The notes under the pieces: model-generated
What the model was told of the DNA's origin: nothing
What the model saw: only the letters and a program-made list of their open reading frames with translations
Databases searched by the model: none
Origin: Candidatus Desulfofervidaceae bacterium
GTDB taxonomy: Bacteria > Desulfobacterota > Desulfofervidia > Desulfofervidales > Desulfofervidaceae
DNA: 60,209 nt
Reading direction: 5' to 3'
Assembly (NCBI GenBank): GCA_027038965.1
Contig: JALWFG010000003.1
Span: 1 to 60,209, forward strand
In this document: piece after piece, positions 23,342 to 32,192 of the stretch
How positions within the stretch are numbered: the stretch's first letter is position 1
Layout: each line of letters opens with the position of its first letter
Program-made: the position numbers and the translations under genes

Positions 23342-24387
23342 CCCTTTTGGTACAAAAACAAAATCAAATTATGATAACGAAAGAGGCATCCTTGAGGAAG
23401 CACGCTCATTTTTATCCTTTTGCCCTTTAGGCGCTGAAAGACACTATTTAAAAACCTAAAGCCACATTTCAAAGAACGTTCTAGGTTTGTGTTTTCGCCC
23501 AAAGGGAGGCAGTAGACATACACTCCCTCGGATGAAATTATATTAAAAACACATTTGTCTCTTGCCAGTTTGATCTTACTTATAGCACCCAGATGTTTCT
23601 CCATTCTAGAGAGTCTTGAAAGGGAGTTTTTAAAAGTGCTAAGTTCTATTTCTATTTGGGCCAGGGGACTTGCCTGCAAAATGTCTCTCAAAAGATCAAG
23701 ATTAACATGGGGTTTAGGGCTAAGGTTAGCCGAAATTTTTAATTTCGGCAGACAGATTTCCAACTGAGGGTGTTGAAGGCTTATAAAGGCCTTTTTCTCT
23801 TTGATTTGTTTTAATGCCTTGACTAAATGTCTAGTAGGGACATATGGGAGAGAAAAATACTGAGATTTTTTAGGTGGTTTTAAAAGGGGCATAAAGGTGC
23901 AAACAAACATACCTTCTCTTTGACCGATAATGCCCAAGGATTTGCCTTGGCAGAAAAAGAGAATTTCGGTATCTTCATCGGAAATAACGCTTGAGATATC
24001 AAGTAAGCGGCAGAAGGTAGCCAAATTTATCTCTATGCCTTTGGAGGTCATTGGAGGCACTTTTAGGTGGGTTCCTTGAAAAGGGATTTCCAATCGTTCT
24101 AGGCCAGTTCGAAGAATAATTTTTTCCTTTATTTCCAGCCTTATTTCTTCTCCTCTCCTACCCTTTATAAAGGCCTTTAAGGTATTCAGGGGTAGGATAT
24201 AAGAGTAAGGCAAAAGAAGGCCTTTTTTTATCAAAAGTTGGGCCGTAAGCACCCCATCTGTACCAAGCAAGTAAATCCCATCTTCCCCTCCGAGAATAAG
24301 GCGTCTTTTTTCTTGAGAGCCTATGACCCGGTCAAAAAAATCAAGTGCCTTATTTAAGAAATGGCCTGAAATTGAGATAGCCAACAT
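23338..24387 (-). CDS. divergent protein with three-fold sliding-clamp-like layout
   Basis: 349 residues, no recognised family by direct motif. Three successive units of about 115 residues each start with a hydrophobic helix (HFLNKALDFFDRVIG; ATFCRLLDISSVIS; STFKNSLSRLSRM), continue with strands and a second helix after a P or F (LPLNTLKAFIKG; VPTRHLVKALKQI; FRFLNSVFQRLKG), and end in an amphipathic strand. This is the DnaN plan, with matching length and an end GCLFRYHNLILFLYQ like the clamp's last strand. So a DnaN-fold paralog is plausible; the true clamp would be elsewhere. Unusual and unproven. Confidence 0.45.
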   Translation of the reverse strand: MLAISISGHFLNKALDFFDRVIGSQEKRRLILGGEDGIYLLGTDGVLTAQLLIKKGLLLPYSYILPLNTLKAFIKGRRGEEIRLEIKEKIILRTGLERLEIPFQGTHLKVPPMTSKGIEINLATFCRLLDISSVISDEDTEILFFCQGKSLGIIGQREGMFVCTFMPLLKPPKKSQYFSLPYVPTRHLVKALKQIKEKKAFISLQHPQLEICLPKLKISANLSPKPHVNLDLLRDILQASPLAQIEIELSTFKNSLSRLSRMEKHLGAISKIKLARDKCVFNIISSEGVYVYCLPLGENTNLERSLKCGFRFLNSVFQRLKGKRIKMSVLPQGCLFRYHNLILFLYQKG

Positions 24388-24489
24388 AAAAAAATCTTAC
24401 AATGCCTGAGACTACCTGGCAACATCTCTTGACAGGTTTTGCTCAACCCGCTACCATGCCGTTGTCTATAAAACTAAACTGGAGTAAAA

Positions 24490-25077
24490 TTGGAAATTAT
24501 GATGACCTTTTGTAGAAAATCAATTTTAAAAAAAGCTATATTGTTTTTAGCCCTTTTTTTGTTTGGGCAGACCTCTCTTCTATGGGCAAGAAAGGCCATT
24601 TTAAAGGACATTGTAGTTACTACCTCTGCTAAAGAGCTCTTTGTATATTTTACGGTAGCCAACAGTTTCACCAAAGACATGGAAGAAGCCATTTTAAATG
24701 GTGTTCCTGTAACCTTCACCTATAAGCTTGTATTGGAAGAAAAACGTTCTTTTTTCCCTAATAAGACCATTGCCTCTTTCTCAATCTCTCACACCATGAA
24801 ATATGATCAGTTAAAAGGTGTCTTCATTATTACAAAGGAAGGGAAGAAGAGAGAACGTTTAACTTCTAAGGATCTAATATGGGCTAAAAAGTTAATGACT
24901 GAAGTGGAAACGCCTATAGTCCCTCTCAATAAACTAAAGAAGGGACACAGGTATGAACTCCGCTTAAAAGCAGAGTTAAGCAAGGTCAAACTCCCCCTCT
25001 TTTTGCATTACGTCCTCTTCTTTTCTTCTTTGTGGAATTTTGAAACCGACTGGTATACCGTAGAATTTGTCTATTAA
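24490..25077 (+). CDS. DUF4390 protein
   Basis: 195 residues with an N-terminal signal anchor (KKAILFLALFLFGQTSLLWA), then KDIVVTTSAKELFVYFTVANSF, VTFTYKLVLEEKRSFFPNKTIASFS and a hydrophobic C-terminus. DUF4390 proteins sit directly upstream of NtrY-type kinases in many proteobacteria, as here (1 nt apart). Probably an envelope partner of the kinase; role not established. Confidence 0.75.
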   Translation: MEIMMTFCRKSILKKAILFLALFLFGQTSLLWARKAILKDIVVTTSAKELFVYFTVANSFTKDMEEAILNGVPVTFTYKLVLEEKRSFFPNKTIASFSISHTMKYDQLKGVFIITKEGKKRERLTSKDLIWAKKLMTEVETPIVPLNKLKKGHRYELRLKAELSKVKLPLFLHYVLFFSSLWNFETDWYTVEFVY

Positions 25078-25078
25078 T

Positions 25079-27217
25079 ATGAATATTAAAGAGAAAAAGA
25101 AACGGCAGCGGGAAAGAATTATCATATTAGTCTTAATTCCACTCCTTGCCTTTCTTATCTATTTGGAAGGGCATTCTTTTAAGATTGACCTTGGATTGCC
25201 CAATAGCCTCCTTTTTTTCTTTTTGCTGAATATAAACATCATCCTTCTGCTTTTACTGGCCTTTTTGGTCTTTAGAAACTTAGTAAAGCTCATTGCCGAG
25301 AGAAAAAAAGGCGTTATAGGAAGCAAGATTAGGACAAAGCTTGTTATTCTTTTCATCAGTTTGGCCATGCTTCCCACCTTAGTATTATTCGGAATTTCTG
25401 TAAAATTTGCCATTTCAACCTTTAATTATTGGCTCAACTTGAAAATCGAAAAGGCCCTAAATCAAGCCATCCAAGTAGGAAAATCTTATTATGATCAAAC
25501 AACGCAAAATTTATTGGTCACTGGTGAAAGGGTAACCCTTATCTTGAAATCCCATACCGCAGAAGAACAAAATACATCTCTGGTGGAATATTTAAGGGGA
25601 AAAAATGTAGATCTGGTTCAGATATATTCTGAAGATGGTCAAATAATTTGGACCTTTATTAAGAAAGAAGTTCCACCTAAGCTAGCCCATTTAGATTTTC
25701 GGAAAACATTTGAAGAAGTGGTTAAAAAGAGGCAGAGAATTTCTTCTATAGAACCCTTACCGGAAGGAGATTTGGTATATGTTGTTTTTCCCATTTATCA
25801 AGAAAATTTAAAGGAATTTTTGATACTCGCCAAACTTATTCCGGCAAAACTTGTCAAGGGATTTGAGGGCATCAGGGCCAGTGTTGAAGAGTATAAACAG
25901 GTCGCTTTGTTTATCAAACCTTTGAAAATGAGTGTTTTTGTAATATTTTCTATTATTACCCTTTTAGTACTCTTTGCTGCTACTTGGATTGGATTTCACC
26001 TGGCAAAGGTAATCACTGCCCCTATTCAAACTTTAGCGGCCGCCACTCAAGAAGTGGCCAGTGGAAATCTTAACATTCAAGTGGATGTAACATCAGAAGA
26101 CGAGTTAGGAATGCTTGTCCAGTCCTTTAACAAAATGATTATGGATTTAAAAGAGGCCTACGAACAACTAAGTCAGCAAAAAGCAGAAATAGAAAAAAGG
26201 CATAAGTATATTGAAACCATCTTGGAAAATATAAAAACCGGGGTAATTTCTACGGATGCCTCAGGGAGAATTACAACGATCAATCCCGCCGCTGCTAATA
26301 TCTTAGGGCACATAGTTCTTTCTTGCATAGGGCAGAATCTGGAATGTCTTAACCAAATTTCTCCTTGTCTCAAAGAGGCATTTATGGAAGTAATGCAAAA
26401 AGAAATAAAAGAAAAACAACTTCACATTATCTTAAACAACAGACGCATCAATTTGCTCATTAGTAGTACCCTTTTGCAAAATAAAAAGGGTTTACCCTTA
26501 GGACACGTTTTTGTCTTTGAGGATATAACTGAACTTGAAAAGATGCAACGAATGGCCGCTTGGCGTGAGGTTGCTAGAAGGATTGCCCACGAGATAAAAA
26601 ATCCCCTTACCCCTATCCAGCTTTCAGCCCAGCGTTTGCGCCGTCGCTATTTAGACCAAATCCAGGACAAAGGCGTTTTTGACGAATGCACTCAAATGAT
26701 TATCAAACAGGTAGATGGGCTAAAGAAAATGGTTAATGAATTTTCCCAATTTGCTCGTTTACCCACTATAAATCCTATTCCAAACAACTTGGCAACAGTT
26801 ATAGAAGAGGCAATTTCTGTTTACAAAAATGCCCGTCCGGAAATTTCTTTCTCATTTCAAATTTTAAAACATGTCCCTATATTTGCCTTTGATAGAGAAC
26901 AAATCAAAAGGGTATTTCTCAATCTTATAGACAACGCTATTGCTTCTATGGAAGGAAAAGGAAGAATAGAAATCACCTGCGATTATGATGAAGGCCTCAA
27001 AATTGCCAGAGTTGAGGTCAAAGATACTGGAAAGGGTATTCCAGCAGAACACAAACCTTATCTGTTCGAACCCTATTTCTCCACAAAAAAGAGCGGGACT
27101 GGACTTGGCCTAACCATTGTTCATCAAATTGTTTCAGACCATCAAGGCTTCATCAGGGTAAAGGACAACTACCCTCAAGGAACCATTTTTGTTGTTGAAC
27201 TCCCTGTCCAAGCATGA
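25079..27217 (+). CDS. NtrY-like sensor histidine kinase
   Basis: 712 residues. Three membrane helices in the first 120 residues (RIIILVLIPLLAFLIYL and on), an extracytoplasmic part, a fourth helix near 285-310, HAMP (VITAPIQTLAAATQEVASGN), PAS (about 370-480, ILENIKTGVIS), HisKA with REVARRIAHEIKNPLTP (His) and HATPase with NLIDNAIASM, KDTGKGIP and GTGLGLTI. The order TM-HAMP-PAS-kinase is that of NtrY. Start ATG 25079; the upstream TTG 25067 overlaps DUF4390. It pairs with the response regulator 15 nt downstream. Confidence 0.9.
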   Translation: MNIKEKKKRQRERIIILVLIPLLAFLIYLEGHSFKIDLGLPNSLLFFFLLNINIILLLLLAFLVFRNLVKLIAERKKGVIGSKIRTKLVILFISLAMLPTLVLFGISVKFAISTFNYWLNLKIEKALNQAIQVGKSYYDQTTQNLLVTGERVTLILKSHTAEEQNTSLVEYLRGKNVDLVQIYSEDGQIIWTFIKKEVPPKLAHLDFRKTFEEVVKKRQRISSIEPLPEGDLVYVVFPIYQENLKEFLILAKLIPAKLVKGFEGIRASVEEYKQVALFIKPLKMSVFVIFSIITLLVLFAATWIGFHLAKVITAPIQTLAAATQEVASGNLNIQVDVTSEDELGMLVQSFNKMIMDLKEAYEQLSQQKAEIEKRHKYIETILENIKTGVISTDASGRITTINPAAANILGHIVLSCIGQNLECLNQISPCLKEAFMEVMQKEIKEKQLHIILNNRRINLLISSTLLQNKKGLPLGHVFVFEDITELEKMQRMAAWREVARRIAHEIKNPLTPIQLSAQRLRRRYLDQIQDKGVFDECTQMIIKQVDGLKKMVNEFSQFARLPTINPIPNNLATVIEEAISVYKNARPEISFSFQILKHVPIFAFDREQIKRVFLNLIDNAIASMEGKGRIEITCDYDEGLKIARVEVKDTGKGIPAEHKPYLFEPYFSTKKSGTGLGLTIVHQIVSDHQGFIRVKDNYPQGTIFVVELPVQA

Positions 27218-27232
27218 TAGAATTTTTTTACT

Positions 27233-28582
27233 ATGTCGGCTTTAGTGCTTATCATAGATGACGAAAGAGATATTTGCCTGGCTTTAAAAGGGATTCTTGA
27301 AGATGAAGGCTATGAGGTTATTAGTGCCTTTGATGCCAAAGAAGGAATGAACAAAATTGAAAAGGAGGGACCAGATCTTGTTTTATTGGATATTTGGCTT
27401 CCAGATATAGATGGCCTAGAGGTACTTAAACAAATAAAAAAGAGGCAGCCTTTCTTACCAGTAATCATGATTTCTGGCCATGGAAGTGTAGAAACGGCTG
27501 TTAAGGCCATGAAATTTGGGGCCTATGATTTTGTTGAAAAACCCCTCTCTTGGGAAAACACCATTCCTCCTATCAAAAATGCCCTTAAACTCTCTCGTCT
27601 AGCCGAGGAAAATATATCTTTAAGACAGAGGTTGCCCTTCAAATATGAAATCACAGGCAAAAGCCCTCTTATTCAAAATTTAAGAGAACAAATTAAAAGG
27701 GTAGCTCCAACCAAGGCATCAGTGCTTATTATGGGAGAAAATGGTACTGGGAAGGAGCTTGTTGCCAGGGCCTTGCATCATTATAGCCCCAGATCGCAAG
27801 GGCCGTTTATTGCTGTTAATTGTGCCGCTATTCCAGAGGAATTGATTGAAAGCGAACTTTTCGGACATGAAAAAGGGGCCTTTACTGGAGCCAACTCAAG
27901 GAAAAAGGGTAAGTTTGAACTCGCTCATGGAGGCACCCTCTTTTTAGACGAAATTGGGGACATGAGCTTAAAGACTCAAGCTAAAGTCTTACGGGTAATT
28001 CAGGAACAATGCTTTGAAAGAGTGGGAGGAACAAAGACTATTGCGGTAGATGTCCGAATCATCGCCGCTACCAATAAAAACTTAGAGGAGGAAATAAAAA
28101 AAGGCAACTTTCGGGCCGATTTGTATTATCGTTTAAATGTCATTCCCTTTGAAGTTCCTCCCCTACGAAAAAGAAAAGAAGACATTCCTTTATTAGTGGA
28201 GGAATTTTTAAAAGAGTTCTCTGTTGAAACCCATTTAGGAAGGAAAAAAATTGCCCCTGAGGCCCTAGAACTTCTCATTCAATACGATTGGCCAGGTAAT
28301 GTTAGAGAGCTTAAAAACACTATAGAAAGGCTTGTAATTATGACCAAAGGGGATGTTATTACGGCCGAAGACATTCCGGCTCCAATTTCAAGGAGAAGGA
28401 CAAGTGGGAATTTTTCTCTATTTGGAATTGACAACTTTAAAGAAGCCAGAGCCTTGTTTGAGAAAGAGTATTTAAAGTGTAAACTAGCGGCTTGCCGGGG
28501 TAACATCAGCTTGTTGTCTCAGACGATTGGGCTTGAGAGGAGCCATCTTTACAAAAAATTAAAAGGATACGGGTTAATTTAA
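27233..28582 (+). CDS. NtrX/NtrC-type sigma-54-dependent response regulator
   Basis: 449 residues. Receiver domain with acidic IDDE (9-12), phospho-Asp 53 in VLLDIWLPD and the ISGHG switch; AAA+ domain with Walker A MGENGTGKE, sigma-54 contact loop GAFTGA, Walker B GGTLFLDEIGD and R-finger region; Fis-type HTH at the end (LSQTIGLERSHLYKKLK). It would activate sigma-54 promoters; two near-consensus -24/-12 sites are in this window (50895, 53691). Partner of the NtrY-like kinase. Confidence 0.9.
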   Translation: MSALVLIIDDERDICLALKGILEDEGYEVISAFDAKEGMNKIEKEGPDLVLLDIWLPDIDGLEVLKQIKKRQPFLPVIMISGHGSVETAVKAMKFGAYDFVEKPLSWENTIPPIKNALKLSRLAEENISLRQRLPFKYEITGKSPLIQNLREQIKRVAPTKASVLIMGENGTGKELVARALHHYSPRSQGPFIAVNCAAIPEELIESELFGHEKGAFTGANSRKKGKFELAHGGTLFLDEIGDMSLKTQAKVLRVIQEQCFERVGGTKTIAVDVRIIAATNKNLEEEIKKGNFRADLYYRLNVIPFEVPPLRKRKEDIPLLVEEFLKEFSVETHLGRKKIAPEALELLIQYDWPGNVRELKNTIERLVIMTKGDVITAEDIPAPISRRRTSGNFSLFGIDNFKEARALFEKEYLKCKLAACRGNISLLSQTIGLERSHLYKKLKGYGLI

Positions 28583-29053
28583 ATACCTTTTCAAATATTC
28601 TAAGGCCCTTTGGGGATGAGTTCCAGACCAGTAAATCCGCTTACACGTGGGACATTGCTTGAATATTTGATGGGTATGCCAGATGTATTCTGGAACCTTT
28701 CCAATCACCTCTTCTTTGGTTTTGATCTCTAGGATGGAGTTGCAACGAATGCATCGGGAACAAAATCTTTCAGGCAAAGGCCTTAGGCTCAGCTTATTTA
28801 TCACCTCAGACAATTGTTCAAAGGAATCATTGGAAGAAAGGATTAAAACTGAGGATGAGTAAGAAATTTCTTTACCCAAATGTTGCGGCCAATTTCTCCT
28901 CCTGGTAATTACAATAAAGCCCTGATAGAGGTAAGTTTGAAGGGAAGATAAATTGGCTATATCTGTATAAACGGTATCATATCCCAAAAGGCGCAGCCAC
29001 TTGGCCAACCTGCCAAGCATAACATCCACAACAAAGCGCACTTTACTTCTCAA
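28574..29053 (-). CDS. Mut7-C RNase domain protein
   Basis: 159 residues. FVVDVMLGRLAKWLRLLGYDTVY is the Mut7-C (PF01927) PIN-like start with its first catalytic Asp; ITRRRNWP follows. The C-terminal zinc ribbon is CSRCIRCNS...CPTCKRIYW (C-x2-C, C-x2-C). RNase activity is known only by homology. Converges on the response regulator with a 9-nt overlap; the upstream thioesterase gene overlaps by 4 nt. Confidence 0.85.
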   Translation of the reverse strand: MRSKVRFVVDVMLGRLAKWLRLLGYDTVYTDIANLSSLQTYLYQGFIVITRRRNWPQHLGKEISYSSSVLILSSNDSFEQLSEVINKLSLRPLPERFCSRCIRCNSILEIKTKEEVIGKVPEYIWHTHQIFKQCPTCKRIYWSGTHPQRALEYLKRYLN

Positions 29054-29449
29054 GCTTTAGACATACGTAATAAAATGCCTTCGGCCTCAGCGATTGTCTT
29101 GTTATCAGAAATCCTTTTTATAACGGCTTCGGCCTCTATTTTTCTACCTTTTTTTCTCACAATGCGGCCACTTACCTCTATTTCCTCATTTGGATGTAAG
29201 GCTTGTCTAAAGGTCACATTGAGATGAATGGTAACCGTGGGCCCTTCTTTGAAGGCAGCATAAGCCATAAATTTCGTCTAAAAGGGTGGCAATAAGGCCG
29301 CCATGAATAATTCCCTTCCATCCCTGATACTCAGGAGAAAATGCATACCGAGTTTTGGCCCAATCATCTTCGTAAAAAACCTTTATGTGAAGACCTTTAG
29401 GATTATCCCTACCACAAACAAAGCACTGAGAAGTATCAAACGAACTCAA
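29050..29449 (-). pseudogene. hotdog thioesterase (PaaI-like), frameshifted
   Basis: ATG 29449 reads SSFDTSQCFVCGRDNPKGLHI and YQGWKGIIHGGLIATLLDE, then shifts frame; the continuation MAYAAFKEGPTVTIHLNVTFRQAL starts one base off (29268) and runs to 29050. Joined they give HGGLIATLLDE-MAYAAF, the standard HGG..A..DEAM hotdog motif. One extra T in ATTTATGG (about 29268-29274) explains it. Either a recent mutation or a sequence error, since both halves are otherwise undamaged. Would hydrolyse acyl-CoA. Confidence 0.75.
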
Positions 29450-29682
29450 TGTTTTACCGACCTTTGTTTCAAAATTTCTTTGAAGGCTACGTCTATAGCC
29501 TGATCTACTAAATCAGTAGGCAAGTGCTCATATTTTTGCATTTCCTTCTTTAACAAAAAGCTAAAAGTCGTAAGAAGTTCTTCGTTAACCAAAACGCCTG
29601 CTTGGTCCATGCGCTCTATTTCTTCCTCTATCCTCTTTAAGAAGATTTGACTTAAAGAAAAAACTGCCTTTTCTACATCCAT
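29446..29682 (-). CDS. small helical hypothetical protein
   Basis: 78 residues, predicted all-helical and charged: EKAVFSLSQIFLKRIEEEIERMDQAGVLVNEELL, then FLLKKEMQKYEHL. No signal, membrane segment or known motif. First gene of a compact minus-strand run (this gene, thioesterase, Mut7-C) with 4-nt overlaps. Not recognised. Confidence 0.6.
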   Translation of the reverse strand: MDVEKAVFSLSQIFLKRIEEEIERMDQAGVLVNEELLTTFSFLLKKEMQKYEHLPTDLVDQAIDVAFKEILKQRSVKH

Positions 29683-29731
29683 AGGTCTTTGCCGCTTTTA
29701 AGGCATTTCCACAACTACCTTGTCTTTCATT

Positions 29732-30094
29732 TGGTGGAGGCGGCGGGAATCGAACCCGCGTCCGGAGATACTCGGCTTAAGCCTCTACATGCTTAGTTCG
29801 GGTTATCCTTTTCATCCTTGGTCTTCCCCCGAACAAGAATCCCAAGGACTAGCCTACGAATACTCTCGCTGCCTTCTGTCATAGGCCCCAGAAGGCAGCC
29901 AGCCTGTTTTCCCGACGCCTGCTTTAGACCCACAGGCAAGGCCTAGGCAGGCGCTGGCTGCGTTAATTAAGCAGCCAGAGCGTATTCGTAATCGTTGGCA
30001 TTTGTGTTTTACCCTATCATTTTTCACGAGGTGATAGGAACCCCGGCATGCAGCTTAAACCTCCCATATCTCCGTCGAAGCCACATCGCCCCCT
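29732..30094 (-). ncRNA. ssrA: transfer-messenger RNA (tmRNA)
   Basis: 363 nt. 5' end GGGGGCGATG pairs with 3' CGCCTCC-A-CCA; T-arm GCGGG TTCGATT CCCGC near the 3' end. The tag frame reads GCC AAC GAT TAC GAA TAC GCT CTG GCT GCT TAA, i.e. ANDYEYALAA. Rescues stalled ribosomes. A TATAAT box lies upstream at 30113-30118. Confidence 0.95.
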
Positions 30095-30245
30095 TATTTA
30101 GGTTTGAATAGATTATAATCATTTTTTAAAAAAACGGCAATAAGAGATTTGTTTTCCTTAAACAGAAGGTAAGATTCAATTAAGAAAATAGGGAAGTGAA
30201 AGGGGAATGAATAGAGCAGGTAAGTCTTGAGTATTTGTTCTTCTC

Positions 30246-30341
30246 TTGACATTATTAAAATAAAAGGCATATATGTCTTTGTTTCCCTATTAAGGAGTCA
30301 ACTATAATAAATAAGCAAATTTTATTTCCTGTGTCAGGAAA
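30246..30341 (+). promoter_or_regulatory. promoter and palindrome upstream of CoA-disulfide reductase
   Basis: TTGACA (30246-30251), 18-nt spacer, TATATG (30270-30275) is a fair sigma-70 promoter. TTTCCTG TGT CAGGAAA (30325-30341) is a 7-bp perfect palindrome between promoter and gene and could be an operator. No other gene from 30095 to 30374. Confidence 0.5.
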
Positions 30342-30374
30342 AGGAGAAGATAATTCATAGCAGGAGGTTTTGGA

Positions 30375-32090
30375 ATGAAGGTGATTGTAATTGGAGCTGT
30401 AGCTGCGGGCCCAAAGGCCGCTTGTCGGGTTAAACGGCTTCTTCCTGAAGCCGACGTGACTATGGTAGATAAAGATAGCATTATTTCCTATGGAGCATGT
30501 GGAATTCCTTATTTCATTAGCGGAGATATCCCCAGTATTGAGGAGCTCTTTTCCACAAATTTCCACGTTTTAAGAGATATAAAATACTTTGAAGAATTTA
30601 AAGGCGTAAAGGTTTTAACTCAAACAGAAGCCGTTTTTATAAACCGTCGGAAAAAGGAGGTTACTCTAAAGGAGTTGACCACAGGCAAAGAATTTGTTTT
30701 GCCTTACGATAAACTGGTTCTTGCCACAGGTAGCACTCCTTTTATTCCCCCTATTGAAGGTGTAGATGCCCAGGGTGTGTTTACCGTAGCAAATATGCAT
30801 GATACCCAAAAGATTCATGAACTTATTAAAAGGGGTGAGGTAGAAAGGGCTGTCATTATTGGAGGGGGTGCTATTGGCATAGAGATGGCCGAGGCATTGA
30901 CAGACATGTGGGGCATTGAAGTTACCATTGTTGAAATGACCTCTCAACTCTTGCCCAAGATTGTCGAGCCAGAAATAGCCTTTATGCTCCAAGCACATGT
31001 TGAAATGCACGGTGTTAAAATCCTGTGTAACTCACAAGTAAAAAAGATCATAAAAGATGACTCTGGGAATGTTTCAGGGGTACTTACTACTAAAGGGGAA
31101 TTAGCTGCGGATTTGGTAATTATGGCCACGGGAGTAAGGCCGAATATAAAGCTGGCCCAAGAGGCAGAGCTGCTAACTACCCCCCAGGGAATTGTGGTGA
31201 ACAAGAGGCTTCAGACCTCTGACCCTGATATCTATGCAGGCGGAAATTGCGTCCAAAATTGGTGCTTAATTACTGGTAAGGGTGTCTTTCTTTCTTCGGG
31301 CTCTATTGCCAATCGCCAAGGAAGAATCATCGGCACAAATATTGCTGGAGGACGTGATCTCTTCGAGGGAGTAGTCAGAAGTTTTGTAATCAAGGTCTTT
31401 GACATATGTGTTGCCAAGGCAGGTCTTAGTGTGGAGGTAGCTCGGGAAGAGGGTTTTAATGCCCTTCCGGTAATGGCGGTACAATTGGATCGGGCCCATT
31501 TTTATCCCACAAAACAACTTATCTATTTGCAGTTAACCGTAGATAAGGATACTGGCCGCATTCTGGGAATCCAAGCAGTGGGGCTTAATGGAGATGCCGT
31601 TGTGGGAAAGGTTAACACTATGGCTGCCATGCTTAAATTCAGGCCGACTATTGAGGATTTAAGCACGCTTGAAGTAGCCTATGCCCCTCCCTTTGGAGCG
31701 GCCATGGATATTCTAAATACTGCCGCCCATGTGGCTCAAAACACCTTAAAGGGCAAAAATCGTTCTATAGGCATCATGGAATTTCTATCCTTCTGGCAAG
31801 AAAGAAATACAGGTAAATATCTCTTTTTAGACGTGCGTGAGGCAACAGATGCCAAGGCTTTGGTAGAAAAATATGCCCCTTATTGGGTAAATATCTCTCA
31901 GGCAGATATAAAAAGGCATCTGTCAAACTTACCTCTTGATAAGACAATAGTGATTGTCTGCAATACGGGCATGCGGTCTTATGAAGTTCAATTGATATTA
32001 GATAAGGCTGGCTTTAAAAATGTCTTCACCCTCCGAGGAGGCATAGCGGCTTTAAAGATGGCAGGAATTGATTTAATTCAATCTTCATGA
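30375..32090 (+). CDS. CoA-disulfide/polysulfide reductase with rhodanese domain
   Basis: 571 residues. FAD-binding IGAVAAG start (usual G replaced by A at one site), redox Cys42 in SYGACGIPYFISG, NAD-binding GGGAIGIEMAEAL, second FAD site GVRPN and DIYAGGNC, dimerisation domain with AYAPPFGAAMD. Residues about 465-570 form a rhodanese domain with active Cys in VIVCNTGMRS. This CoADR-rhodanese fusion reduces CoA disulfides, persulfides or polysulfide with NAD(P)H. GGAGG upstream. Fits a sulfur-metabolising anaerobe. Confidence 0.85.
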   Translation: MKVIVIGAVAAGPKAACRVKRLLPEADVTMVDKDSIISYGACGIPYFISGDIPSIEELFSTNFHVLRDIKYFEEFKGVKVLTQTEAVFINRRKKEVTLKELTTGKEFVLPYDKLVLATGSTPFIPPIEGVDAQGVFTVANMHDTQKIHELIKRGEVERAVIIGGGAIGIEMAEALTDMWGIEVTIVEMTSQLLPKIVEPEIAFMLQAHVEMHGVKILCNSQVKKIIKDDSGNVSGVLTTKGELAADLVIMATGVRPNIKLAQEAELLTTPQGIVVNKRLQTSDPDIYAGGNCVQNWCLITGKGVFLSSGSIANRQGRIIGTNIAGGRDLFEGVVRSFVIKVFDICVAKAGLSVEVAREEGFNALPVMAVQLDRAHFYPTKQLIYLQLTVDKDTGRILGIQAVGLNGDAVVGKVNTMAAMLKFRPTIEDLSTLEVAYAPPFGAAMDILNTAAHVAQNTLKGKNRSIGIMEFLSFWQERNTGKYLFLDVREATDAKALVEKYAPYWVNISQADIKRHLSNLPLDKTIVIVCNTGMRSYEVQLILDKAGFKNVFTLRGGIAALKMAGIDLIQSS

Positions 32091-32157
32091 TAACAAGTTT
32101 AAGATTTAACAAAAACTGGGTAAAGACTTTTAAAAATTGCTTCTTTGGAAGGGGGGA

Positions 32158-32192
32158 GAAGGTAAGTCTTACTCACCTTCCATCCTTTTTTC
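32158..32192 (+). terminator. terminator after CoA-disulfide reductase
   Basis: GAAGGT ... ACCTTC with partly paired inside, then CATCCTTTTTTCT. It touches the stop codon of the converging AOR gene. Confidence 0.6.
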
